Assembly: GCF_900095025.1 (NCBI RefSeq)
Contig: NZ_FMBK01000003.1
Span: forward strand, 180,840 to 244,839
Length of the DNA: 64,000 bases
DNA from: Acinetobacter albensis
Lineage (GTDB): Bacteria; Pseudomonadota; Gammaproteobacteria; Pseudomonadales; Moraxellaceae
Direction: 5' to 3'
The notes beneath the pieces were generated by a model, which did not search any database, was not told the origin of the DNA, and was given only the letters and a program-made list of their open reading frames with translations. Position numbers and translations under genes: made by a program. Of this stretch, positions 8,317 to 17,505 are shown in pieces. Each line of letters opens with the position of its first letter. Within the stretch, counting starts at the first letter, position 1.

Positions 8317-9783
8317 ATGACCGCATATAACAAATTAAAGATCGCCATTTTAGCCATTATTGCTTCGCAGAATATTTATGCGATTACTATTGATCCGATT
8401 CAAATCCAGTCTGCACCAGGCGAATTACTGTATGCCGAAATGAATTTTCGCCAAGCTGATCCGACTGCACAAATTCAAGCCAGTTTAGCCACGCCCGATG
8501 ATATTACAACCTTAGGCGTAGTGCATCAGCCGCCTGGACATCTTAATTTTTTTACCCGTCGAGATGGTGCAGGTAACGGTGTGATTACCATCACTTCTTC
8601 CCGTCCACTGACCGATGCCGAATTGAATATCATCATTAAGATTCAAGAAGGCAAGGCTACGCGCTTACAACATATCAAAACGCCTTTAGCAGGCAGTACG
8701 GCATCCAACAAAACACGCTCTTCAACCAATGAAAAAGCCTTAAACCCAATTAGCATTGTCAGTGAAAAAGAGATTGCGTTACAATTACCGGAAAGTACGC
8801 AATATCAGATAGAAAAACAAAAAATAGTATCTTCTCAACCATTTGAAGCACCATTAACGCTACAACAATCAGCGCCACCGCGTTTAAATACCACGGTTTC
8901 AGCACAGGCCAATGTGCCTCAGCCCCAAGCCCTTTCTACCAATCAAGTCATCGCAAATAAAGCAGCAACAGACAAAACAACAGCAGATAAAATCACAACA
9001 GATAAAAAGGACACACTGACAACGCAGAAGAATACGGTCAGTACTTCAGTGAAGTTACCTCAACCACACGCTTCGGCAGATCCCCTAGTGAGGAAATATG
9101 CGGAAATTTCAGCACAAGATGTTGCAGTTAAGCGTGTAATACCTTCCAAACAAAGTGTGGATAAAGCTTCAGAGCAAAGCACCGTCAAACCCAAAATACA
9201 AGCGTCAAAACCTACAGGTCAACCTGCTCATGCACCTCAAAACAATCAACATGTAGTACGATCAAATGAGTCTCTTTGGGCAATCGCGTCACGCGTAGCC
9301 ACTGCGCAAAACCGTCCAATTAATGAAGTAATGAAACAAATTCAGGCCAATAATCAGCATGCCTTCATTCAAGGCGATATCAATCGCTTACGTCGTGGCG
9401 CTGCTTTAAATCTGAATAGCAATCTTGATGCAAAAGAAAAGTTCAAAGCCAGCACCAAAACTCAAGCGAAAATCCCCCAACATCAATCAGGCAAAGCCAA
9501 ATATCGTTTAAATCACGCCGAAATGAGCTTGGTGGCAGAGAAAGAACAAGACTCTGCGAGTGGTTCTGCTAAAAAGAACACAGAAATGAACCAAACTTCG
9601 AATGAATTATCATTAAAAGTTATGACATCACGGGAAAAAACCGTTAAATTACAGAGCGACGTAACTCAACTAGAAATGGGTTTACGTCATAAGGATCACA
9701 GAATTCAATTATTAAATGCTCGTCTTGCCCAATTACAACAACAGTTGAAAGCACAGCAAGTCGAAAAAAAGCCAACACATTAA
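8317..9783 (+). CDS. FimV-like protein, N-terminal (periplasmic) half with LysM domain
   Basis: A 488-residue exported protein. It has a signal peptide (about residues 1-22, ending QNIYA), then the FimV N-terminal beta domain (ITIDPIQIQSAPGELLYAEMNF), a long Ala/Thr/Lys-rich linker with repeated TTADK-type units around residues 215-235, a LysM peptidoglycan-binding domain (HVVRSNESLWAIASRV) near residue 310, and a C-terminal coiled coil (last 50 residues). FimV/HubP proteins anchor at the pole and organise type IV pili and twitching. In pseudomonads the coiled coil is followed by a membrane segment and cytoplasmic TPRs in the same protein; here those lie in the next gene. The start MTAYNKLK is preferred over the upstream ATG at 8287 because it begins the signal peptide. 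Confidence 0.85.
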   Translation: MTAYNKLKIAILAIIASQNIYAITIDPIQIQSAPGELLYAEMNFRQADPTAQIQASLATPDDITTLGVVHQPPGHLNFFTRRDGAGNGVITITSSRPLTDAELNIIIKIQEGKATRLQHIKTPLAGSTASNKTRSSTNEKALNPISIVSEKEIALQLPESTQYQIEKQKIVSSQPFEAPLTLQQSAPPRLNTTVSAQANVPQPQALSTNQVIANKAATDKTTADKITTDKKDTLTTQKNTVSTSVKLPQPHASADPLVRKYAEISAQDVAVKRVIPSKQSVDKASEQSTVKPKIQASKPTGQPAHAPQNNQHVVRSNESLWAIASRVATAQNRPINEVMKQIQANNQHAFIQGDINRLRRGAALNLNSNLDAKEKFKASTKTQAKIPQHQSGKAKYRLNHAEMSLVAEKEQDSASGSAKKNTEMNQTSNELSLKVMTSREKTVKLQSDVTQLEMGLRHKDHRIQLLNARLAQLQQQLKAQQVEKKPTH

Positions 9784-9849
9784 CGTGTTATACAATATGA
9801 TTTTTGGATGGGTTTTATTGATAAAACTCAATCTTGCAAGGGGTAAAAC

Positions 9850-11157
9850 ATGCTGATTTATGTGATTCCGTTTATCTTGTTATTAGTGATCGCAATTGTC
9901 TTAAAAAAGCGTGAAGCAAGTAAACAAGCAGAACAAACGTCTACAGCAAAAGCCAAGACGAAAGGAAAAAAAGTTAGTTCCACTAAAAAAACACCACAAA
10001 AAACTCAAATTGTGGCCGATCCGATTATTGAAAAGAAAAAAACCACACCCCTCTCTCAAGATCAGCGAAATAAAATTGAAAGTCTCATCGCTGAACGTAA
10101 CTTTTTTTCTGCAGAAGCGCAAATTAATCAGGCATTAAATAAAGACAACTCACAGCATGAACTCTATTTATTGTTACTCGATCTTCACATTTCACAAAAA
10201 GATGAGTTTGCGATTAACCAACTGATTAATCATTTACGTTCATTGGAACTGGATGATTTTCTCACACAAGCGCAAGCAAAAAAAACGGCATATGATCAAG
10301 AAACAAAAGGGTCTCGAGATAGCATTAATTTTGAGCCGCAGTTCAAAACAGTAACTCCTGCTGAACCAAAGCGTACTGATGATTTTGATGCACTGATGAG
10401 TTCATCTAAACCCTCTGTAGCAGAAAATACCCCTTCTTTTGAGCAATTGCAGCAAGATGTACAGTCAACACAGACCGAATCTGTCAAAAACATCGAGCCT
10501 CTCGATTTTAATGATTTTTCGTTCACTCCGACTTTTGATTCTGTAAAAGCTGAAATGCCAGAAACGGTTGAAGAGATTAAGCCTGTAGACTTTAGCAACC
10601 TTTCTTTAGAACCCCAACCTGCTGTACCTCCACAACCAGAAATCGCTCCAGTAGAGGATATTCAACCTCTAGATTTTTCTTTTAGTGTCGAAAACCCCCT
10701 AGAGCAATCTTCTACAGCCGTTTTAGCTAAGCTTACGCCTGAATCTGAACAAAATGAAACCCCGGAATTCAATTTTAATTTTTCAAATACAGATACTTTA
10801 GTCACAACCGAAGCACCAAAAATTATTCACCATCATCAGCCAAATTTAGAATTTAATTTAAATACTCTTCCGACTGAAGCAACGCAATTAGATATAACAT
10901 CTGAACAAAATTTAGATGAGCACTTTGATCTACCCACTGCCAATCTCGTTCAAATCAATCCTAATGATCCGCTGGCTCAATCTTTCCCAGAGCTTGTCAC
11001 TAGCAATGAACTAAGTGTAAATTTAGAGTTAGCAGAACAATATATTTTGTTAGGGGCAGCTGAATCTGCTCGTGAATTATTAACGGAAAATGAGCCTGAA
11101 TATACAACCACACAACGCTTACAAGCAGATGAACTACTTAAGCAGATAGCTTCTTAA
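9850..11157 (+). CDS. FimV-like protein, membrane segment plus cytoplasmic C-terminal half
   Basis: A 435-residue protein. It begins with one membrane helix (about residues 2-17, IYVIPFILLLVIAIVL) followed by basic residues, so the rest is cytoplasmic. A Lys-rich stretch, a TPR-like segment (SLIAERNFFSAEAQINQALN), a long acidic Pro/Glu-rich linker with repeated EPLDFNDF / KPVDFSNL / QPLDFSFS motifs, and a C-terminal domain (LSVNLELAEQYILLGAAESARELL) that matches the FimV C-terminal TPR/cap follow. It starts 66 bases after the LysM gene with an AAGGGG ribosome binding site. The two together equal one canonical FimV/HubP, split exactly at the periplasm-membrane boundary. Confidence 0.82.
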   Translation: MLIYVIPFILLLVIAIVLKKREASKQAEQTSTAKAKTKGKKVSSTKKTPQKTQIVADPIIEKKKTTPLSQDQRNKIESLIAERNFFSAEAQINQALNKDNSQHELYLLLLDLHISQKDEFAINQLINHLRSLELDDFLTQAQAKKTAYDQETKGSRDSINFEPQFKTVTPAEPKRTDDFDALMSSSKPSVAENTPSFEQLQQDVQSTQTESVKNIEPLDFNDFSFTPTFDSVKAEMPETVEEIKPVDFSNLSLEPQPAVPPQPEIAPVEDIQPLDFSFSVENPLEQSSTAVLAKLTPESEQNETPEFNFNFSNTDTLVTTEAPKIIHHHQPNLEFNLNTLPTEATQLDITSEQNLDEHFDLPTANLVQINPNDPLAQSFPELVTSNELSVNLELAEQYILLGAAESARELLTENEPEYTTTQRLQADELLKQIAS

Positions 11158-11176
11158 GTTATTTCGTTTTATGATC

Positions 11177-11202
11177 AAGCAGTCTTTATAGGCTGCTTTT
11201 TT
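11177..11202 (+). terminator. Terminator whose T-tract abuts the next start codon
   Basis: Stem AAGCAGTC / GGCTGCTT with a TTTATA loop and TTTTTT, ending one base before the ATG of the asparaginase gene at 11203. It terminates the fimV-like operon and leaves no room for a leader on the next gene unless transcription reads through. Confidence 0.8.
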
Positions 11203-12171
11203 ATGATGAAAAAAATTGCTTTAATTTATATGGGTGGGACGTTTGGTTGTTTTGGTGAACCACTCAGTCCGATGCCCGCAGAAAAATTTATTCCGTTACT
11301 ACAACACGCTCTTCCGCAACATTTAAATATTGGGTGCTTTGTCGCTCCTGTGATTAAAGACAGTAGCGCCTGTACCGCAAATGATTGGCTACAACTCATT
11401 CAAATGATTCAAAGTTTACAACTTGAACATTATCAACACTTTGTTATTATTCATGGTACTGACACCTTAAGCTATGCGAGCGCGGTGCTGGCACGTTTTA
11501 TGGGACAATCTGCACATATTGTACTCACAGGCAGCCAATATCCTTTACTTGATACTTCAGGGACACATCCTCGAGAATTTACTGATGCTACAGATAATCT
11601 CAATTTTGCTGTAAATGCAGTAACACAGACACCTATGGGTGTATATTTGGCTTTTCATCAAAAGCTGATTCACGCTCAAACTGCACTTAAACGACATAGT
11701 ACTGAGCTAGATGCTTTTACAGGCTCAACTTTAAACCATCCTATTGCGCTTATTCAGCACAGCTCTGCAGTACAAGAACAAGATCTTGAGAAAGCTAAAA
11801 GTTTTAGTTGCTTAAGCTTAATGTGGCAACCCTTAGATCTCAATCAGCATATTAAAACCTTTAAAAACTTAAACGTGAATCCGCCTCATTTTTTAATTTT
11901 ACAAGGCTTTGGTGTAGGAAATATTGCCAGTAATTCTGAAATGATTGAAGCTCTTCAACAACTACAACAGAATAATTGTCTCATCATTCTCACCACCCAA
12001 GTTCCTTTTGGAGCAATCAACCATCAATATGCAATTAGCCAATGGTTAAAAGACAGTCAAATTGTTCGTGGCGACGCGCTTGGACATGCAGATCTTTATG
12101 CAAAAGCACTAAAAATGTATTTACAATACGATAGTACCGAAGAACGGTATACGCATTGGTATGATGAATAA
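11203..12171 (+). CDS. Asparaginase family protein (type I-like, cytoplasmic)
   Basis: A 322-residue member of the asparaginase/glutaminase family, which hydrolyses asparagine to aspartate and ammonia. The two catalytic-Thr motifs are visible: IYMGGTFG near the N-terminus and IIHGTDTLSYASAVL around residue 90. There is no signal peptide, which points to a cytoplasmic enzyme. The N-terminal loop reads GGTFGC rather than the more common GGTIA/GGTIS, and the C-terminal half is divergent, so substrate preference is uncertain. It begins MM; either ATG (11203 or 11206) is possible, and neither has a clear ribosome binding site because a terminator directly precedes it. truA follows after 13 bases. 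Confidence 0.82.
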   Translation: MMKKIALIYMGGTFGCFGEPLSPMPAEKFIPLLQHALPQHLNIGCFVAPVIKDSSACTANDWLQLIQMIQSLQLEHYQHFVIIHGTDTLSYASAVLARFMGQSAHIVLTGSQYPLLDTSGTHPREFTDATDNLNFAVNAVTQTPMGVYLAFHQKLIHAQTALKRHSTELDAFTGSTLNHPIALIQHSSAVQEQDLEKAKSFSCLSLMWQPLDLNQHIKTFKNLNVNPPHFLILQGFGVGNIASNSEMIEALQQLQQNNCLIILTTQVPFGAINHQYAISQWLKDSQIVRGDALGHADLYAKALKMYLQYDSTEERYTHWYDE

Positions 12172-12184
12172 ATTTGAGGTAAGT

Positions 12185-12982
12185 ATGCAACGTTTTGCAG
12201 TGGGTATTGAGTTTTGTGGAATTCACTACAGAGGTTGGCAGACTCAACAATCTGGTGTACCAAGCGTGCAAGAAACCATGGAGAAGATCTTAAGTAAAAT
12301 CGCAGATCACCCCATTAGCCTTCAAGGTGCAGGTCGTACCGATGCAGGTGTACATGCGACCAATATGGTGGCTCATTTTGATACTTCAGCCATTCGCCCA
12401 TTACGTGGCTGGCTTATGGGCGCAAACAGCACTTTACCAAAAGACATTGCCATCCAATGGATTAAAGAGATGGATCATGACTTTCATGCGCGTTTTAAAG
12501 CACAATCTCGGCGTTATCGTTATGTGGTCTACAATTCGCCGAGTCGTCCTGCACTACTCTACAAACAAGTCACTCATGCCTACTATCCACTTGATGTCGA
12601 TAAAATGATTGAAGCGGCCAAAAGGTTTGAAGGTACTCATAATTTTGAGAGTTTCCGTGCTGCATCGTGTCAATCCAACCAGCCTGTTCGACATGTCAGT
12701 CATTGTCGTTTAATTCGTCATGGCTGTTATTTAGTACTCGATATTCAAGCAGATGGTTTTTTACACCATATGGTGCGTAACATTATGGGATGCTTACTTG
12801 AAATTGGACAAGGAATGTATGAGGTTGACCATATTGAGCATATTTTTGCAGCAGAAGATCGTAAAGCTGCTGGGGTAACTGCGCCACCTGACGGTTTATA
12901 CTTTATTCAAGCTCACTATCCTGAAGAGTTTGATTTGCCTAAAGCACCTTTGGGACCTCACTGGTTAAATATGCCTGACTAG
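12185..12982 (+). CDS. truA: tRNA pseudouridine(38-40) synthase TruA
   Basis: A 265-residue TruA, which converts uridines 38-40 of the tRNA anticodon stem to pseudouridine. The catalytic Asp is residue 53 in GAGRTDAGVHA. Family blocks FHARFKAQSRRYRYVVYN, GTHNFESFRA and FLHHMVRNIMGCL are intact. The ATG at 12185 has a GAGGT ribosome binding site; an upstream in-frame ATG (12161) overlaps the asparaginase gene. Probably translated from the same transcript as the asparaginase gene. In many Gammaproteobacteria truA lies downstream of fimV, which fits the neighbours. Confidence 0.96.
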   Translation: MQRFAVGIEFCGIHYRGWQTQQSGVPSVQETMEKILSKIADHPISLQGAGRTDAGVHATNMVAHFDTSAIRPLRGWLMGANSTLPKDIAIQWIKEMDHDFHARFKAQSRRYRYVVYNSPSRPALLYKQVTHAYYPLDVDKMIEAAKRFEGTHNFESFRAASCQSNQPVRHVSHCRLIRHGCYLVLDIQADGFLHHMVRNIMGCLLEIGQGMYEVDHIEHIFAAEDRKAAGVTAPPDGLYFIQAHYPEEFDLPKAPLGPHWLNMPD

Positions 12983-13103
12983 CTCAGCTATTTCCTTTTT
13001 AAATCGAGAACTCCATCTTCAAATACGTTGTTCTGCTTTCTAGTTAAAATAAGTTAAGCCCTCCAAATAAAATGAGGTTATTAACTTAGATTAACTTAAA
13101 AAA

Positions 13104-14117
13104 TTATTGTCGTTGTTTGCGTTTTCTATATTCGACCGGCGTTTCATTGGTCCATCGTTTAAATGCTCGGTAAAATGTACTTGGCTCGGAAAACCCTGTT
13201 AAATATACAATTCGTTCAACACTCTCACTGGTGTTAGCCAATAATTTTTTTGCTAAACGACAACGATAATCTGAAAGAATTTGTTGAAAACTGGTATTTG
13301 CCTCACTTAACTGTGTTCTTAAACGACGAGGAGTGATATTTAAATGCGTTGCTACAGTTTCTAAAGTTGTTTCGCCACTTTCAAGCGTTGAACCAATTGC
13401 ACGACGAACCTCCCCCACCAAATCGTAGCGTGCAAGCTCTTGTAATTTTTCAATTGCCAATTGCTCATGTAACTGTAATAGCTCTGGTTCTGCTTGCCAT
13501 AATTGATAATCTAAAATGGCAGGATCAAAATAAAGGCGAGTTTCTTTTTGTCCTAAACTGACAGGACATTCATAGACGCGAAAATATTCATCATCAAAAG
13601 CGCCTTGACTAAAGTTAAAATCGATATAAATCGGGTCGAAACGCCCTTCAGTAATAAATTTAAAAAAACGTAAAATACCAGACATCGCACATTCAGAAAA
13701 ATGACGATTGACCAAATGATCTGCCCAGCGCCCTTGTTCACCATTGGTTAAATAACAACGGTCATCTTCAATCACCAATTTGGCATGAAAGGCATCACTG
13801 ATGAGGCGTTGATAAGCCAAAGCACGTTTGAGCCCCTCACCAAAATTTTCACTCGAAATAAACAAGTGTTCAATCACCTGTCCACGATATAAAGGAAGAT
13901 GTTCACCCAAATGTAAACCAATATCTGGGTCCTTACTGACCTCTTCTGCCGCGACCCAAAAAGCATATTGGGCGTTCAGTGGAGTACGATCGTTGGTTCC
14001 TACCTGACTTAAGGCAACCCCAGCTTTTGTTAAAATTTCTTCCGTTGGTAAACCAGCACGACGAATCGCTTGGTAACCCAATCGTAAAACTACCGATGCA
14101 TCCGTTAACTGACCCAC
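13104..14117 (-). CDS. AraC family transcriptional regulator
   Basis: A 337-residue regulator with an N-terminal ligand-sensing domain of the AraC-binding type (about residues 15-210, ending in the LGQKETRLYFDP block) and a C-terminal AraC-type double helix-turn-helix (about 235-333, with LNITPRRLRTQL and the YLTGFSEPSTFYRAFKRWT signature). The start is a GTG at 14117, chosen because AAGGAAGG lies 7 bases upstream. Domain order matches the OruR/ArgR-like AraC group. No operon partner is adjacent, so the target is unknown. Confidence 0.88.
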   Translation of the reverse strand: MGQLTDASVVLRLGYQAIRRAGLPTEEILTKAGVALSQVGTNDRTPLNAQYAFWVAAEEVSKDPDIGLHLGEHLPLYRGQVIEHLFISSENFGEGLKRALAYQRLISDAFHAKLVIEDDRCYLTNGEQGRWADHLVNRHFSECAMSGILRFFKFITEGRFDPIYIDFNFSQGAFDDEYFRVYECPVSLGQKETRLYFDPAILDYQLWQAEPELLQLHEQLAIEKLQELARYDLVGEVRRAIGSTLESGETTLETVATHLNITPRRLRTQLSEANTSFQQILSDYRCRLAKKLLANTSESVERIVYLTGFSEPSTFYRAFKRWTNETPVEYRKRKQRQ

Positions 14118-14284
14118 GCAATGACCTTCCTTGTATGTTCTTCATTTATACTTAAAAAGATTAATTTTAGATTAACTGCGATTGACCAAACTGACAACAG
14201 ATCAATACACTTTTTTGTAGAATATTTTAAACCGCGTGTTCGCTTATTTAACTGACAGATGATCGGTAGACGGCCCATTCCACC

Positions 14285-14313
14285 TTGTTTTATACAAAAA
14301 AATTGACTATAAT
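14285..14313 (+). promoter_or_regulatory. Sigma-70 promoter of infA
   Basis: TTGTTT, a 17-base spacer and a perfect TATAAT. Transcription would start near 14320, leaving a leader of about 25 bases before infA. Confidence 0.75.
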
Positions 14314-14346
14314 TTGCCCCTTTCCAATTTGATCATCAGGTAGGCT

Positions 14347-14568
14347 ATGGCCAATAAAGAGGAACTCATCGAGTTCGAAGGCGTTGTCACCGAAACGCTT
14401 CCTAATACTATGTTCCGTGTACGTTTAGAAAACGGTCATGAAGTGATTGCACACATCTCTGGTAAAATGCGTAAACATTATATTCGTATTTTAACGGGCG
14501 ATAGTGTCAAAGTAGAAATGACACCTTATGACTTGACTAAAGGTCGTATCACTTATCGTGCGCGCTAA
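14347..14568 (+). CDS. infA: Translation initiation factor IF-1
   Basis: A 73-residue single OB-fold protein nearly superimposable on E. coli IF-1: [37 protein letters not shown] and [15 protein letters not shown]-1 binds the ribosomal A site during initiation. It stands alone, with its own promoter and terminator. Confidence 0.97.
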   Translation: MANKEELIEFEGVVTETLPNTMFRVRLENGHEVIAHISGKMRKHYIRILTGDSVKVEMTPYDLTKGRITYRAR

Positions 14569-14583
14569 GTTTTAGCGAAAGCA

Positions 14584-14608
14584 GAAGCCACTTTATAGTG
14601 GCTTTTTT
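14584..14608 (+). terminator. Rho-independent terminator after infA
   Basis: Stem AAGCCACT / AGTGGCTT with a TTAT-type loop and a TTTTTT tail. Confidence 0.92.
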
Positions 14609-14709
14609 ATTACCTTAAGCTTTTATTATTCAATCAAATAAATTTGACAAAAGTTATTAAAGACACGACTATCAACTGAATTAAAATGATCTTGATAAGT
14701 TTAACAACA

Positions 14710-15093
14710 ATGATAAAACTTAAGTATTTAGCCCTGCTTTCTAGCTTAGTCCTTACCTCATGCGCAACAGGAGGCCATCATCGCCTTAACACGTCTTTGC
14801 AACAATATGTTGGTCAAACCGCAGAACAAGTTCGCAACCAACTTAATCTGAGTCAAATGGGATTCAAAATCATTCAGAAACCTATTCAAACAAGAGAATC
14901 TCTTAGCTATATCATTGTGCGTGATATGAATATTCCCATGGGTACGCCCAACATTAGTCACAGTATTTCAATGGGCGCACCAATGCCTACCGCCTCAAAT
15001 GGTGGATATAACATCGAGATGAAATGTCAGGTATCTTTTAATTTGAAAGAGGAGATTGTCGAATCCATTCATTTCACTGGTCGAGCTTGTTAA
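14710..15093 (+). CDS. Putative lipoprotein, paralog A of a tandem pair
   Basis: A 127-residue protein with a lipoprotein signal peptide (lipobox LTSC, Cys18). An in-frame ATG at 14686 exists, but MIKLKYLALL begins the signal sequence. The mature part has QQYVGQTAEQVRNQLNLSQMGF, then YIIVRDMNIPM, and ends HFTGRAC with a Cys as last residue. The same layout recurs in the next gene: a YVGQ/FIGQ start, a VR(P)I-P block and a final H-TGR-C. I do not recognise the family. A cell-envelope lipoprotein of unknown role. Confidence 0.72.
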   Translation: MIKLKYLALLSSLVLTSCATGGHHRLNTSLQQYVGQTAEQVRNQLNLSQMGFKIIQKPIQTRESLSYIIVRDMNIPMGTPNISHSISMGAPMPTASNGGYNIEMKCQVSFNLKEEIVESIHFTGRAC

Positions 15094-15235
15094 ACAGAAA
15101 GAATCATGTGTGACAAGTTTTCAATGATTAAGTCCAATCTTATCCTAACTACACACTTTTACCGTGTATCAAATCACAACAGTATTTATCCCTGTAATTT
15201 GCTTAAACTGATTTTATTTGGTGTGAGGATAACTC

Positions 15236-15640
15236 ATGAAGTTCGCACTAATTTTAGGATGCTGCATCTCTTTTAGTTTACTTACTACCGCATGTACAAC
15301 TACTTCTCAGACAACTGCTATGCAGCGTGATCTTTATCTAGAGCAATTTATTGGACAAAGTAGTCAGTATATTCAAGCCAATTTAGATTTGACACGTTTA
15401 GGTTATCAACAAGTTCAATCTGCTAGTGTGACGCCAAACCGAATCACGTATACGGTTATTCGTCCTATTGCGATTCCACTCTCTATTCCCCAAAGTATTG
15501 CAGGATCACAACCCGGAGCTGTTCCAATACAAGTTAATTCCAATCCTGAACGCTACGATGTACATTTACAATGCATCATTGTTTTTACTTTAGAAAATCA
15601 AATTGCAAAATCGGTTCATTACACGGGTCGTACTTGCTAA
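15236..15640 (+). CDS. Putative lipoprotein, paralog B of a tandem pair
   Basis: A 134-residue protein with a lipoprotein signal peptide (lipobox TTAC, Cys20). The mature region has LEQFIGQSSQYIQANLDLTRLGY, YTVIRPIAIPLSIP and the C-terminal HYTGRTC. It aligns by eye along its whole length with the preceding lipoprotein, so the two arose by duplication. A Cys in the middle (about residue 119) and the last Cys are present in both and could form a disulfide. GTGAGGATAACTC before the ATG provides the ribosome binding site. Unknown function. Confidence 0.75.
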   Translation: MKFALILGCCISFSLLTTACTTTSQTTAMQRDLYLEQFIGQSSQYIQANLDLTRLGYQQVQSASVTPNRITYTVIRPIAIPLSIPQSIAGSQPGAVPIQVNSNPERYDVHLQCIIVFTLENQIAKSVHYTGRTC

Positions 15641-15669
15641 AAATGATTTACTAAAAATCAGATCACAAA

Positions 15670-15697
15670 AAAACGCAGCTCAAATGGGCTGCGTTTT
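15670..15697. terminator. Bidirectional terminator between paralog B and leuB
   Basis: Perfect stem AAAACGCAGC / GCTGCGTTTT between convergent genes. T-runs on both strands let it serve the lipoprotein (+) and the leu operon (-). Confidence 0.88.
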
Positions 15698-15712
15698 AAG
15701 CAAAGTTGAGGA

Positions 15713-16792
15713 TTAGTTCAAGGCTGTAACCACAGCTTGACCCATTTCAACCGTACCGACTTTGTTCATTCCCTCAGACAAAATATCTGCTGTACGTAAG
15801 CCTTGGTCTAGAACCTGACCTACAGCATCTTCAATGGCTTGTGCTGCTGCTTCTTCACGGAAAGTATAACGAAGCATCATTGCAACGGAAAGAATAGTCG
15901 CCAAGGGGTTTGCAATGTTTTGACCCGCAATATCTGGTGCAGAACCATGACAAGGCTCATACATGCCTTTACCATTTTCATCAAGTGATGCTGATGGCAA
16001 CATGCCAATCGAACCTGTCAACATCGCCGCTTCATCTGACAAAATATCACCAAACAAATTTGAGGTTACCATCACATCAAATTGTTTTGGTGCGCGAACC
16101 AATTGCATTGCAGCATTATCGACATACATATGCGATAAATGAATATTCGGATATTCTGCTTCTTTCATCGCAGTGACTGTTTGTTTCCAAAGTTCAGTGA
16201 CTTCAAGTACATTGGCTTTATCTACAGAACAAACTTTGCCACCACGTAGTGTTGCCATTTCAAATGCAACTTTGGCAATACGTTTAATTTCAGATTCTGA
16301 GTAAACATCAGTGTTATACCCTTGTTTCTCACCATTTTCCAACTCACGGATACCACGAGGTTGACCAAAATAAATCCCTCCCGTCAATTCACGTACAATC
16401 AGAATATCTAACCCAGAGACGATTTCTGGTTTTAAGCTTGAAGCATCGGCAAGTTGTGGGTATAAAATTGCTGGACGAAGATTGGCAAAAAGATTAAGTT
16501 CGCTGCGGATTTTAAGTAAACCGCGCTCTGGACGAATCGAACGTTCAATGCTGTCCCATTTAGGCCCACCGACAGCACCGAGTAAAATTGCATCGGCTTT
16601 TTTTGCTTGCTCAGCCGTTACCGTTGGATAGGGTTCACCATGGGCGTCAATTGCAGCACCACCCAATAAACCTTGCTCCCAAGTCAAACCTAGATTGAAT
16701 TTTTCATTAACGCGTGTGAGTACTTGTTCAGCAGCTTTAATAATTTCAGGCCCAATGCCATCACCCGCTAAAATCAAAATATGTTTTGACAT
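15713..16792 (-). CDS. leuB: 3-isopropylmalate dehydrogenase
   Basis: A 359-residue LeuB, the NAD-dependent oxidative decarboxylase of leucine synthesis. It starts [17 protein letters not shown] and has [20 protein letters not shown] (substrate Arg residues), [19 protein letters not shown] and the metal-binding [14 protein letters not shown], with [14 protein letters not shown] for NAD specificity. A start 12 bases upstream is possible; I chose 16792 because GGAAAA precedes it. It is the last gene of the leuC-leuD-lipoprotein-leuB run on the minus strand. Confidence 0.96.
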   Translation of the reverse strand: MSKHILILAGDGIGPEIIKAAEQVLTRVNEKFNLGLTWEQGLLGGAAIDAHGEPYPTVTAEQAKKADAILLGAVGGPKWDSIERSIRPERGLLKIRSELNLFANLRPAILYPQLADASSLKPEIVSGLDILIVRELTGGIYFGQPRGIRELENGEKQGYNTDVYSESEIKRIAKVAFEMATLRGGKVCSVDKANVLEVTELWKQTVTAMKEAEYPNIHLSHMYVDNAAMQLVRAPKQFDVMVTSNLFGDILSDEAAMLTGSIGMLPSASLDENGKGMYEPCHGSAPDIAGQNIANPLATILSVAMMLRYTFREEAAAQAIEDAVGQVLDQGLRTADILSEGMNKVGTVEMGQAVVTALN

Positions 16793-16835
16793 GAGATTTT
16801 CCATAATAAAAATCAGTCTCTGGACTGATAAAGAA

Positions 16836-17399
16836 TTAAATTTTTCGTTCTACAAACTCACCTAAGCCATTCAGGACATTATAGGGTTTGCAGAAACGCC
16901 GAATAGTTTTTTGTTCCTGTTGCAGCTCTACACACAAAGGATCCGGTGCAGAGACATCCAACAAATTCCCTGCATGTTTGATGCGATTACGGTACATTTT
17001 AAAAGTGTAGCTTTTTTGAGCACCGAAATTATGAAAGACATGCAAGGTTTCAGCACGATCTGGCGATACAGGATAAAAGCGAATCACCAGTTCATGCTGA
17101 CCAGCAGGTACAGACAAAGATAAAGGATTGGGATCATTCAAAGATTTGGATTGTAGACGTACAATTCCTTGCTGAATGGCTTCAGAATTTAAACGATGAT
17201 TGAGAGCATCAACAATTTGAGTTCTGTTGAAACGCTCAAATTCACACTGTTCTGTTCCCGCACAGAAAATCAAAGCATTTAATTTGCTTGATTCTGTTTC
17301 TCCGACATTTTTAACCCGCATTGTATCGATAGTTTGGCATGCACTTACTGATGCAACCATCAGGCCAAATACAGCCAATCGAGCGTAAATGTTTATCAT
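16836..17399 (-). CDS. Putative lipoprotein embedded in the leu operon
   Basis: A 187-residue protein with a lipoprotein signal (VSAC, Cys21). The mature part contains a Cys pair ([16 protein letters not shown]), a PEGA-like beta stretch ([22 protein letters not shown]) and a C-terminal segment with two further Cys. I do not recognise a named family. It sits between leuD (106 bases upstream) and leuB (43 bases downstream) on the same strand, so it is probably transcribed with the leucine genes although nothing suggests an enzymatic role there. Confidence 0.75.
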   Translation of the reverse strand: MINIYARLAVFGLMVASVSACQTIDTMRVKNVGETESSKLNALIFCAGTEQCEFERFNRTQIVDALNHRLNSEAIQQGIVRLQSKSLNDPNPLSLSVPAGQHELVIRFYPVSPDRAETLHVFHNFGAQKSYTFKMYRNRIKHAGNLLDVSAPDPLCVELQQEQKTIRRFCKPYNVLNGLGEFVERKI

Positions 17400-17505
17400 T
17401 GTTCGAACCTAACCCCTGCCAGTTAAAACCAACTAAATATTTTTATGGATTTGATATTAACAAGAGTTAGGCTCTGATACTACTTAGAGCTAAAACTTCA
17501 ACGCA

